Assembly (NCBI RefSeq): GCF_011299595.1
Contig: NZ_CP049867.1
Location: 4,128,139-4,192,138, forward strand
Length of the DNA: 64,000 bases
Origin: Nocardioides sp. HDW12B
GTDB taxonomy: Bacteria > Actinomycetota > Actinomycetes > Propionibacteriales > Nocardioidaceae
Direction of reading: 5' to 3'
Shown here in pieces: positions 44,312 to 51,192 of the stretch. The first letter of the stretch is position 1. Every line of letters begins with the position of its first letter. Under the pieces are notes generated by a model. It searched no databases, had not been told where the DNA came from, and saw only the letters and a list, made by a program, of their open reading frames with translations. Position numbers and translations under genes: made by a program.

Positions 44312-44389
44312 GTGTTCTCGACCATGTTGACGCGGCGCCGGGCAGTGGACCACTGCCGCATGCGCTCGTCGCTGTGTCCCTCCTCCTGA
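44312..44389 (+). CDS. Cys-containing leader peptide of the sulfur operon (short ORF)
   Basis: A 21-residue ORF starting at ATG 44324 (or 25 residues from GTG 44312) encodes MLTRRRAVDHCRM and then SLCP, ending TGA at 44387-44389. It closely resembles the conserved small putative leader peptides with L-T-R-R-x-x-V-D and paired Cys found upstream of sulfur/cysteine genes in actinobacteria. It lies 53 bases before the DUF4395 gene. Ribosome pausing at its Cys codons could couple expression to cysteine supply; this mechanism is inferred. Confidence 0.7.
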   Translation: MFSTMLTRRRAVDHCRMRSSLCPSS

Positions 44390-44441
44390 TCCGGCCCAGC
44401 TTCCCCGCGCACCTCTGCGCCCCGCCCAGGAGACCTTCCCC

Positions 44442-45014
44442 ATGCCACGCACCCCCTCCGCTGCCGTGCCGTCCGCGTCGGTCCAGCCCTCGTCGGTCCA
44501 GCCCTCGTCGGTCGAGCCCGTCGAGACCTCGTCGGTCGAGCCTGTCGAGACCTCGTCGGTCGCTGCGCGACCTGCTCGATCGACGGGAACGGTCGACCCG
44601 CGCGGTCAGCGGTTCTCGGCCTGGTTGACGACCGGCCTGCTGGTCGCCGCGCTGCTGCTGGCGCCCGGCGCAGCGACCGTCTCGTTGTTGGCCCTCCAGC
44701 TCGTGGTGTTCGCCTCGGGCGTGCTGCTCGGACCCGCGCGCACGCCGTACGCCTGGCTGTTCCGCACGCTCGTCCGCCCGCGCATCGGGCCGCCGAGCGA
44801 GACCGAGGACGCGCGTCCGCCGCGCTTCGCGCAGGCCGTCGGGCTCGCCTTCGCGACCGTGGCCCTCCTCGGGTACGCCGCCGGCGCGCCCGTCCTGGGA
44901 GCGGTGGCTGCCGGGATGGCACTCGCCGCCGCGTTCCTGAACGCCGCCTTCGGCTTCTGTCTCGGCTGCGAGGTGTACCTCCGCCTGACCAAGCTGCGCG
45001 CCCGGCCCGCCTGA
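44442..45014 (+). CDS. DUF4395 membrane protein, 190 aa
   Basis: ATG at 44442 with GGAG nine bases upstream. Residues 52-190 carry DUF4395: WLTTGLLVAALLLAPGAATVSLLALQLVVFASG, TPYAWLFRTLVRPRIGPPSE, and the C-terminal GFCLGCEVYL, a pattern with paired Cys. DUF4395 genes sit beside rhodanese and DUF1416 genes in sulfur metabolism. The first 50 residues (SVQPSSVQPSSVEPVETSSVEPVE) are encoded by a tandem dispersed repeat and are not part of the domain. Function unproven, possibly sulfur-compound handling. Confidence 0.8.
   Translation: MPRTPSAAVPSASVQPSSVQPSSVEPVETSSVEPVETSSVAARPARSTGTVDPRGQRFSAWLTTGLLVAALLLAPGAATVSLLALQLVVFASGVLLGPARTPYAWLFRTLVRPRIGPPSETEDARPPRFAQAVGLAFATVALLGYAAGAPVLGAVAAGMALAAAFLNAAFGFCLGCEVYLRLTKLRARPA
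44510..44552 (+). repeat. GTCGAG-type dispersed palindrome, two tandem copies inside a gene
   Basis: GGTCGAGCCCGTCGAGACC (44510-44528) and GGTCGAGCCTGTCGAGACC (44534-44552). They are in frame in the DUF4395 gene and encode repeated SVEPVETS. Confidence 0.85.
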
Positions 45015-45067
45015 TCTCGACGACGGTCGCTGTGCGACCTGCTCCCTGGATCGAGCCCGTCGAGATC
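45013..45067. repeat. GTCGAG-type dispersed palindrome between DUF4395 and sseA
   Basis: GATCTCGAC at the left pairs with GTCGAGATC at the right; the interior contains GGTCGCTGTGCGACC. It covers the stop of the DUF4395 gene and the spacer before sseA. Confidence 0.65.
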
Positions 45068-45147
45068 ATCGACGTGAACCCCCAGACCAACCCATCCAAC
45101 CGACAAGCACAGCCGGGACCAGCCCGGCGAGAAAGAGTGAGGAACCC

Positions 45148-45996
45148 ATGAGCCGCGAATCAGCTCTCGTCACCGCCCAGTGGGTCGAGGAGCACCTCGA
45201 CGACGACGGCATCGTGCTGGTCGAGGTCGACGAGGACACCTCGGCCTACGACGCCGGCCACATCAACGGAGCCGTCAAGCTCGACTGGACGACCGACCTG
45301 CAGGACCAGGTCCGTCGCGACTTCGTCAACAAGGAGCAGTTCGAGGCCCTGCTGAGCGAGAAGGGCATCAGCAACGACGACACCGTGATCCTGTACGGCG
45401 GCAACAACAACTGGTTCGCCGCCTACGCGTACTGGTACTTCAAGCTCTACGGCCACGACGACCTCAAGCTGCTCGACGGCGGTCGCAAGAAGTGGGAGCT
45501 CGACGGTCGTGAGCTGACCGACAAGCCGGTCGAGCGCGAGCGCACGTCGTACACGGCGAAGGACCAGGACCTCTCGATCCGAGCCTTCCGCGACGAGACC
45601 GTGGCCGCCATCGGCACGCAGAACCTGATCGACGTCCGCAGCCCCGACGAGTTCGCCGGCCGCCTGCTGGCGCCGGCGCACCTGCCGCAGGAGCAGGCGC
45701 AGCGTGCGGGTCACATCCCGACCGCGGGCAACGTGCCGTGGAGCAAGGCCGCGAACGACGACGGCACCTTCCGCGACGACGACGAGCTGCGTCAGCTCTA
45801 CACGGACGCCGGCGTCGACGAGGCCAAGGACACCATCGCCTACTGCCGCATCGGCGAGCGCTCCTCGCACACCTGGTTCGTGCTGCACGAGCTGCTGGGC
45901 CTCAAGAACGTCAAGAACTACGACGGTTCGTGGACCGAGTACGGCTCCCTCGTCGGCGTCCCGATCGCGCTCGGCGACGAGCCGGGTGACGCCTGA
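45148..45996 (+). CDS. sseA: Thiosulfate sulfurtransferase (rhodanese), 282 aa
   Basis: Two rhodanese domains: an N-terminal one (LVEVDEDTSAYDAGHINGAVKLDW) without Cys and a C-terminal one (LIDVRSPDEFAGR...AGHIPTAGNVPWSKAA) with the active loop YCRIGERSSH, catalytic Cys233. This is the SseA/CysA-type thiosulfate:cyanide sulfurtransferase. ATG at 45148 with AAAGAGTGAGG upstream. It belongs to the DUF4395-sseA-DUF1416 unit preceded by a Cys leader peptide. Confidence 0.94.
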   Translation: MSRESALVTAQWVEEHLDDDGIVLVEVDEDTSAYDAGHINGAVKLDWTTDLQDQVRRDFVNKEQFEALLSEKGISNDDTVILYGGNNNWFAAYAYWYFKLYGHDDLKLLDGGRKKWELDGRELTDKPVERERTSYTAKDQDLSIRAFRDETVAAIGTQNLIDVRSPDEFAGRLLAPAHLPQEQAQRAGHIPTAGNVPWSKAANDDGTFRDDDELRQLYTDAGVDEAKDTIAYCRIGERSSHTWFVLHELLGLKNVKNYDGSWTEYGSLVGVPIALGDEPGDA

Positions 45997-46292
45997 TGTG
46001 CGGCGCGACCAAGGGCGGGCTCTCGCTCGACGGCGTGGACGTGAAGAAGGAGGCCGTCGTGCAGGGCGTCGTGCTGGCCGACGGCCAGCCCGCGTCGCCG
46101 GCCTACGTGCGGCTGCTCGACCGGACCGGTGAGTTCACCGCCGAGGTCCCGACCTCGGCCACCGGCCACTTCCGCTTCTTCGCCGGCGACGGCGAGTGGA
46201 CCCTGCGGACGCTCGTGCCCAAGCACGACGCGGTCGACAAGAAGATCGTCGCCAAGGTCGGCGAGGTCGTCGAGGTCGAGATCACCGTCTGA
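45996..46292 (+). CDS. DUF1416-family protein, 98 aa
   Basis: Begins MCGATKGGLSLDGVDVKKE and continues VVQGVVLADGQPASPAYVRLLDRTGEFTAEVPTSATGHFRFFAGDGEWTLRTL, matching DUF1416 in size and sequence. The family is a small beta-sandwich-like protein routinely following sseA. Its start overlaps the sseA stop by one base (TGATG). Its stop is followed by a C-rich leader and repeat array A5. Confidence 0.92.
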   Translation: MCGATKGGLSLDGVDVKKEAVVQGVVLADGQPASPAYVRLLDRTGEFTAEVPTSATGHFRFFAGDGEWTLRTLVPKHDAVDKKIVAKVGEVVEVEITV

Positions 46293-46305
46293 CCCCGCTT
46301 TCCCC

Positions 46306-46365
46306 GCGAAGCGTCACGTGGGTACGCGCGAAACGTCACGTGGGTACGCGCGAAACGTCACGTGC
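46306..46365 (+). repeat. 22-bp post-stop array A5 (after DUF1416 gene)
   Basis: Two complete 22-bp units (GCGAAGCGTCA, GCGAAACGTCA) and a partial third, 13 bases after the stop behind CCCCGCTTTCCCC. Same strand as the gene. Confidence 0.9.
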
Positions 46366-46382
46366 GCAGCAACCGTTGTCCC

Positions 46383-46422
46383 GGTGGTCGAGCAGGTTGC
46401 GCAGCAACCGTTGTCGAGACCC
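46383..46422. repeat. GTCGAG-type dispersed palindrome, long copy
   Basis: Contains GGTCGAGC at the left, the central palindrome GGTTGCGCAGCAACC and GTCGAGACCC at the right, a larger version of the family. Confidence 0.8.
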
Positions 46423-46438
46423 GGTGACAGCACCACCA

Positions 46439-46469
46439 GACCCCCGTCGAGCCCTGCTCGGCGGGGGTC
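46439..46469. terminator. Hairpin between convergent operons
   Basis: GACCCCCGTCGAG and CTCGGCGGGGGTC pair over 13 bp (one G-T pair) with a 5-base loop, between the sulfur operon and the phosphatase gene. Confidence 0.7.
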
Positions 46470-46494
46470 CTGTCGTTGCTGGACCGACACAAAG

Positions 46495-46592
46495 TGACGT
46501 CTCAGCGCAGCACGAGTGACGCTTCGCGCGCACCAATGACGCTTCGCGCGTACACACGTGACGTTTCGCGCGTGCACGAGTGACGCTTCGCG
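46495..46592 (-). repeat. 22-bp post-stop array A6, four units (after the phosphatase-like gene)
   Basis: Units of TGACGCTTCGC...GTACAC type at 20-22-bp spacing. Reading along the minus-strand gene, its stop is followed by a C-rich leader (46593-46623) and then the array, the sixth instance of the pattern. Confidence 0.9.
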
Positions 46593-46623
46593 GGTGGGGA
46601 GGGGAGGGGGGCTCCGGGCGGGA

Positions 46624-47676
46624 TCAGCGCCAGTTGAGCTCGCCGGCGGCGCCGAGGCGGCTGCCGCGGACCGTGGGGAGGCCGAGGATCTCGGCGGCGG
46701 CGTTGGCCACGAAGGCGTTGCGGACCGGCTGGCGCCGGGCGCCGTACCCGACCCGGCGCGTGCCGGGGTCGGCCAGCTGCGGGCTGAGCTCGTAGAGGTC
46801 GGCGCCCCGCGTCACACCGGCGCCCCACATCAGGAACGGCACGCGGTAGTTCGCCAGGATCCCGGCCTCGGCGTGGTTCCGCTTGCCCCGCGGCCCGCCG
46901 TGGTCGGCGGTGAGCATCACCGTCACGCGGTCGCTGAGCCGGGAGTCGGCGCGCACGGCCTCGAGCACCTGCCCCACGAGCGCGTCCGACTGGCGTACGG
47001 CGTCCAGGTACGGCGCGCTCAGCCAGCCGTAGGCGTGACCCGCCCGGTCGGGCAGCGAGATGTGCAGGAAGGCGAAGTCGTAGGAGGCCCGCTGCAGGTC
47101 GCGGACGGCGACGTCGGCCAGCCGGGTGTTGTCGGAGTCGATGAGCACCTTGTCGGTGCCGTCGGGCCAGGACCGGTCGAAGAGCGAGAACTTCTCCTTG
47201 GCGGAGTACAGCGCCGAGCTGAGTCCCTGGCGCTTGGCCAGCGAGAAGATCGAGTCGACCCCGTGCTCGGCCGCCTCCTGCACGGTGAAGGGGTTCAGCC
47301 GCTCGTCGTTCCAGGTGACCGCGTGGCCGTCGCGGGCCTTCTCGATGCGCCGGCCGGTCACCATGCCGGTGTGGTTGGGCAGGGTCTCGGTCTGCTCCAC
47401 CTCGGCGCGCGCGTTCAGCGTCGAGGCGCCCTGCCGCATCATCCGGTGCAGGGCCGGGGCCCCGGTGCGCCCGAGCCGGCTCAGGGCGGTGGGGTTGAGG
47501 CCGTCCAGCGAGATCACGACGACCTGGTGGTCCGGCAGCCCGGCGCGCTGCGCCGACGTCGTCACGGCGCGCGCCGGGCCGTCCTCGGCCGAGGGGGACG
47601 CAGCACCCGTGCACGCCGCGGTGAGGGCGAGACCGAGCACGGTGGCGGCGACGAGGCTGGTGCGGTTGTGACGCAT
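46624..47676 (-). CDS. Alkaline-phosphatase-superfamily lipoprotein, 350 aa
   Basis: Lipobox LTAAC with Cys22. The mature part begins QVVVISLDGLNPTAL (metal-binding Asp and nucleophile region), then ETLPNHTGMVTGRR (nucleophile Thr/Ser), YDFAFLHISLPDRAGHAYGW (metal Asp and His) and VMLTADHGGPRGKRNH (metal Asp-His), the pattern of nucleotide pyrophosphatase/phosphodiesterase-like members. It is anchored outside the cell; substrate unknown. ATG at 47676; a longer upstream start adds no signal. Confidence 0.85.
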   Translation of the reverse strand: MRHNRTSLVAATVLGLALTAACTGAASPSAEDGPARAVTTSAQRAGLPDHQVVVISLDGLNPTALSRLGRTGAPALHRMMRQGASTLNARAEVEQTETLPNHTGMVTGRRIEKARDGHAVTWNDERLNPFTVQEAAEHGVDSIFSLAKRQGLSSALYSAKEKFSLFDRSWPDGTDKVLIDSDNTRLADVAVRDLQRASYDFAFLHISLPDRAGHAYGWLSAPYLDAVRQSDALVGQVLEAVRADSRLSDRVTVMLTADHGGPRGKRNHAEAGILANYRVPFLMWGAGVTRGADLYELSPQLADPGTRRVGYGARRQPVRNAFVANAAAEILGLPTVRGSRLGAAGELNWR

Positions 47677-47730
47677 GGGACTCACTGTAAGAAACCTCCG
47701 CCGTTCTAGGGCCGAAAGCGTCGAGGCGCC

Positions 47731-47796
47731 ACCGCAGAACCGAGAGAAAAGCACCCGCAACCCGAGCCGGGAGGTGCTTGTCCCTCGGTTCTGCGG
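47731..47796 (-). repeat. GGGAAAAGCACC-family hairpin after dtd
   Basis: Left arm CCGCAGAACCGAGAGAAAAG and right arm ending GGTTCTGCGG pair over about 24 bp with two mismatches; the core AAAAGCACC matches the hairpins at 33309 and 34497. It starts eight bases from the stop of dtd, on the dtd strand. Confidence 0.75.
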
Positions 47797-47805
47797 GGCG
47801 CCCGC

Positions 47806-48234
47806 TCAGGGGCTGTCGAGAACCAGCGTGACCGGGCCGTCGTTGACCGAGGCGACCGCCATGTCCGCGCCGAAGACACCCCGCGACACCCGCGCCCCGA
47901 GCCGCTCGAGCTCGGCGCAGAACGCTTCGTAGAGCGGCTCGCTGACCGGGCCCGGTGCAGCCGCCGCCCAGGTCGGTCGCCGCCCCTTGCGCGCGTCGCC
48001 GTACAGCGTGAACTGGCTGACGACGAGCACGGGTGCGCCCAGGTCGGAGGCGGACCGCTCGTCGCGCAGGATCCGCACGTCCCAGACCTTCCGCGCGAGC
48101 CACGCCACCTCGGTCGGGCCGTCCTCGTGGGTGACGCCGAGCAGCACCAGCAGGCCCGGCCCGTCGAGGGAGCCGACCACCTCACCGGCCACGCTCACCG
48201 AGGCCTCGCTGACGCGTTGCACCACCGCTCTCAC
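47806..48234 (-). CDS. dtd: D-aminoacyl-tRNA deacylase, 142 aa
   Basis: Proofreads by hydrolysing D-amino acids from tRNA. The conserved SQFTLYGD active-site motif (here [19 protein letters not shown]) and the second motif [10 protein letters not shown] near the C-terminus are present. Start set at the GTG 48234 (VRAVVQRV), which matches the family N-terminus; further GTG codons lie upstream. Length 142 is typical. Confidence 0.94.
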   Translation of the reverse strand: MRAVVQRVSEASVSVAGEVVGSLDGPGLLVLLGVTHEDGPTEVAWLARKVWDVRILRDERSASDLGAPVLVVSQFTLYGDARKGRRPTWAAAAPGPVSEPLYEAFCAELERLGARVSRGVFGADMAVASVNDGPVTLVLDSP

Positions 48235-48311
48235 CCGGACCACCCCTTCGTGTGCGCACCCCGTCGGGTACGCCGCAGTCTGGCAACAGGCGCGCCACTA
48301 TCGTCGACCGG

Positions 48312-49259
48312 GTGAACCCGCCGCGACCCGCCCGCCGGCCTCGGGGGCTCCTCGCGGCGCTGGTCGCGCTGGTCGCGCTCGTCGTGGTGGTCGGGGTGGT
48401 CGCCGCCGCACTGGTGGCCCGCGACGACGACGACCCGGGCGTGGTGCTGTGGGAGGGCGGGTTCGAGCGCGGCGGGGTGCCGCCCGGCGCCAACGGCCCC
48501 GACTGCGGGACCGGCTCCGCCGGGGGAGACCCGCGGCTCGACGAGTACGTCGCGGTCGAGGAGGAGGGCAACACCTCGTGCGACCTCGAGGTGGCCCTGG
48601 TCGACGAGCCCACCCGTTCCTCCGACTCGCGCCGCGCCCTCCGGGTCACGCTCGGTCCCGGTCAGCAGCGCGCCCAGCTGGCCTCCGAGCACACGTGGTC
48701 GCCGGACGACCGCGGCAGCGTGGAGGAGTGGTACGGCTTCTCGCTCTACTACGGCGAGGACTGGGAGCTCGGGGGCGGGCTGGAGGGCGAGGTGTCGGCC
48801 GAGGACTGGCACAACCCGGTCGCCTTCCGCACCAGCGAGGGCAACGGCTCGCTCAACCTCTCGGGCGACCTGGACCTCGACAACGCCGACGGCCGCGACT
48901 TCGAGACCTTCGACGAGCCCCACCTGGTGCTGCGCCGCAACACCGTGCTCAACGAGGAGGGGTTCTACGAGGACGGGCTCGGGCTGGACAAGCTCGACCT
49001 CGGGCCGATCGTCACGGGCCGCTGGATCGACGTCGTCTGCCACGTGCGATGGTCCACCACCGAGACCGGCGCGCTGCGCGAGTGCTGGCGCGACGGCGAG
49101 TACCGCGGCAGCCGCACCTCGCTCAACGCGGCCGACACCGCTCCCCACTCCCTGCGGGTCGGCGCCTACCAGACGACGACCATCGAGCACCCCCGCACGA
49201 CGTACGTCGACAACGTGCGGATCGGCACGTCGTACGACGCCGTGGACCCGGACAGCTAG
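48312..49259 (+). CDS. Polysaccharide-lyase-like secreted protein, 315 aa
   Basis: One N-terminal membrane segment (LLAALVALVALVVVVGVVAAALVA) then a domain beginning VVLWEGGFERGGVPPGANGPDC. Phrases RVTLGPGQQRAQLASEHTW, EEWYGFSLYYGEDWEL, EDWHNPVAFRTSEGNGSLNLSGDLDLDN and DLGPIVTGRWIDVVCHVRWSTTETGALRECWRDGEY match heparin-lyase-I/alginate-lyase-2-like beta-jelly-roll polysaccharide lyases. A paralogue with a longer N-terminus lies 127 bases downstream. GTG start at 48312. Probably cuts or binds an extracellular glycan; activity unproven. Confidence 0.78.
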   Translation: MNPPRPARRPRGLLAALVALVALVVVVGVVAAALVARDDDDPGVVLWEGGFERGGVPPGANGPDCGTGSAGGDPRLDEYVAVEEEGNTSCDLEVALVDEPTRSSDSRRALRVTLGPGQQRAQLASEHTWSPDDRGSVEEWYGFSLYYGEDWELGGGLEGEVSAEDWHNPVAFRTSEGNGSLNLSGDLDLDNADGRDFETFDEPHLVLRRNTVLNEEGFYEDGLGLDKLDLGPIVTGRWIDVVCHVRWSTTETGALRECWRDGEYRGSRTSLNAADTAPHSLRVGAYQTTTIEHPRTTYVDNVRIGTSYDAVDPDS

Positions 49260-49386
49260 ACCGTTCTAGCCCCTTCGCACTAATTGCCCGATTCGGGACT
49301 TATTGGGACCTTCGTCCCTCTACGCTAGGACTTGTCGCCCGGTGGGAGAGATCGGGCGGCACTGACGTCTTTGGGAGGAGACGGCA

Positions 49387-50961
49387 ATGCCTGCACGCCT
49401 GCGCGCCCGCACCCTCGTGGTGGGGCTCATCGGATCCGCACTGGTCGCCCCCGCGACCGTGCTCGTGTCCACCGGTGTCACGACCTCGGCCGCCGCCGAC
49501 GTCGTGAGCGGAGCGGACGAGACGGTCACCCACCGTCTCCGCCCGGTCCGCGACACCTTCGTGACCGCCGCCCGTCCGGCCCGGTCCTTCGGCGGAGCGG
49601 CCAAGCTGGTGACGGGCCCCGCGGCCCACACCCTGCTGGCCTTCCCGACCACGATCGGTGCGGACGAGGAGGTGGTCAGCGCGGACCTGTGCCTCACCGC
49701 CCGCCGCGACGCCCGCCCCGAGGTCAAGGTCTCGCGCGTGTCCACGGGTTGGTCCGGCCGCAGCACCTGGCGCACCCGCCCCGCGGTGCTGGACGACGTC
49801 CGGTCCTGGGCCGGTCCGCTGCGCACCGGCGACCGGCTCTGCCTGGAGCTGCCGGCCGGCGCGGTGCAGCCGGACCAGACCTCGCTCGCGGTCCGTGGCC
49901 AGCAGGGCGAGGGCGGAGCGCTCTTCGGCTCCCTCGAGACCTCGACCGCCAGCGCTCCGCAGCTGCAGGTGACGCTGCGCCGCAAGACCTCGGCCGTGGT
50001 CACCTCGCCGACGCCCACGCCGACGCCCACGCCGACCCCGACGCCCACCACGACGCCGACCAGCACGCCGACGCCGACGCCCACCCCGACGCCGACCCCG
50101 ACGCCGACCTCGACCCCGCCGGCCGACACCGGCACCGTCCTCTGGGACGGAGGCTTCGAGACCGGGGGAGTCCCCGACGGCAAGAACGGCCTGGCCTGCC
50201 TGACCGGCAGCCACGACGGACCCAACTCCGCGGCCGACCAGTACGGCTCGGTCGAGGAGATGGGCAACGTGCTCTGCACGAACCACGTCTCCTTCAGCGA
50301 CGAGATCACCCGCACGCCGGACTCGAAGCGGTCGCTCAAGGTCGTCATCGCGCCGGGCCAGCAGCGTGAGCAGCTGCAGTCGAAGTACTCCTGGACGCCG
50401 GACGCCAAGGGCAGCGTCGACCAGTGGTACGGCTTCTCGATGTTCTACGCCGGCGACTGGGAGCTCGGCGGCGGGATCCTCAAGGAGAACTCGGGCACCT
50501 ACTGGCACAACCCGATCGCGTTCCGCATGGACGGCCCCAACGGGTCGATGAACTTCTCCGGCGACATGGACATGAACAACGCCAACGGCAAGTCCTACGA
50601 GAAGTTCGCCGTGCCCCACATGGTGCTGCGTCGCAACACCGTGATGAACCAGCAGGGCTTCTACACCGACGGCGCGGGCCTCGACAAGCTCGACCTCGGC
50701 CCGATCGTGAGCGGCAAGTGGATGGACTTCGTGTGCCACATCCGCTGGTCCACCACCGCGACCAACGCGCTGCGCGAGTGCTGGCGCGACGGCAAGCACA
50801 TGGGCTCGAGCACGACCGTGAACGCGGTCGCGGCGGTCAAGCACCAGCTCCGCGTCGGGCAGTACCAGACGACGTCGCTGCTCCACTCCCGCACGACGTA
50901 CGTCGACAACGTGCGGATCGGCACCTCCTACCAGGCGGTGGACCCGGCCCGCACCCGCTGA
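49387..50961 (+). CDS. Secreted DNRLRE-like plus polysaccharide-lyase-like protein, 524 aa
   Basis: Signal peptide MPARLRARTLVVGLIGSALVAPATVL...ASAAA-like, then residues about 45-200 (RPVRDTFVTAARPARSFGGAAKLVTG, LLAFP, VSRVSTGWSGRSTWRTRPAV) with the layout of a DNRLRE/carbohydrate-binding sheet domain, a Pro-Thr linker (206-247), and a C-terminal lyase-like domain (250-520) that is a close paralogue of the gene upstream (EWYGF, YWHNPIAFRMDGPNGSMNFSGDMDMNN, GKWMDFVCHIRWSTTATNALRECWRDG). ATG at 49387 with GGGAGGAG eight bases upstream. Likely an exported glycan-binding or -cleaving enzyme linked to the polysaccharide locus. Confidence 0.8.
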   Translation: MPARLRARTLVVGLIGSALVAPATVLVSTGVTTSAAADVVSGADETVTHRLRPVRDTFVTAARPARSFGGAAKLVTGPAAHTLLAFPTTIGADEEVVSADLCLTARRDARPEVKVSRVSTGWSGRSTWRTRPAVLDDVRSWAGPLRTGDRLCLELPAGAVQPDQTSLAVRGQQGEGGALFGSLETSTASAPQLQVTLRRKTSAVVTSPTPTPTPTPTPTPTTTPTSTPTPTPTPTPTPTPTSTPPADTGTVLWDGGFETGGVPDGKNGLACLTGSHDGPNSAADQYGSVEEMGNVLCTNHVSFSDEITRTPDSKRSLKVVIAPGQQREQLQSKYSWTPDAKGSVDQWYGFSMFYAGDWELGGGILKENSGTYWHNPIAFRMDGPNGSMNFSGDMDMNNANGKSYEKFAVPHMVLRRNTVMNQQGFYTDGAGLDKLDLGPIVSGKWMDFVCHIRWSTTATNALRECWRDGKHMGSSTTVNAVAAVKHQLRVGQYQTTSLLHSRTTYVDNVRIGTSYQAVDPARTR

Positions 50962-51192
50962 AGCGGCGCAGGGACCCCGAGGCCCTGCGCCCGATCCCCA
51001 GACCTGCCTGACCCGGCCCCTCAGCCGGCCCGGTCGCCCTCCCACGACCGATCGACCCCGCGGGACCGTGTGGCGCGACCCACACCGTCCCGTGGGGTCG
51101 TGCTGTTTCAGACCGCGAGAGTGCGGGCACGAATGGGAGAGTATGGGAGTAGTGCCCGAGGGGTCGGGCGAGTGACGACGGGGAGCGCTTGC

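Larger units (their letters stand above)
46293..46623. other. Gene-free composite of repeats between convergent operons
   Basis: 331 bases hold, in order, a C-rich leader and array A5 (46306-46365, plus strand), the palindrome copy 46383-46422, a 13-bp hairpin GACCCCCGTCGAG/CTCGGCGGGGGTC at 46439-46469, then array A6 (46495-46592, minus strand) and a G-rich tail. No gene is visible. Confidence 0.85.
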
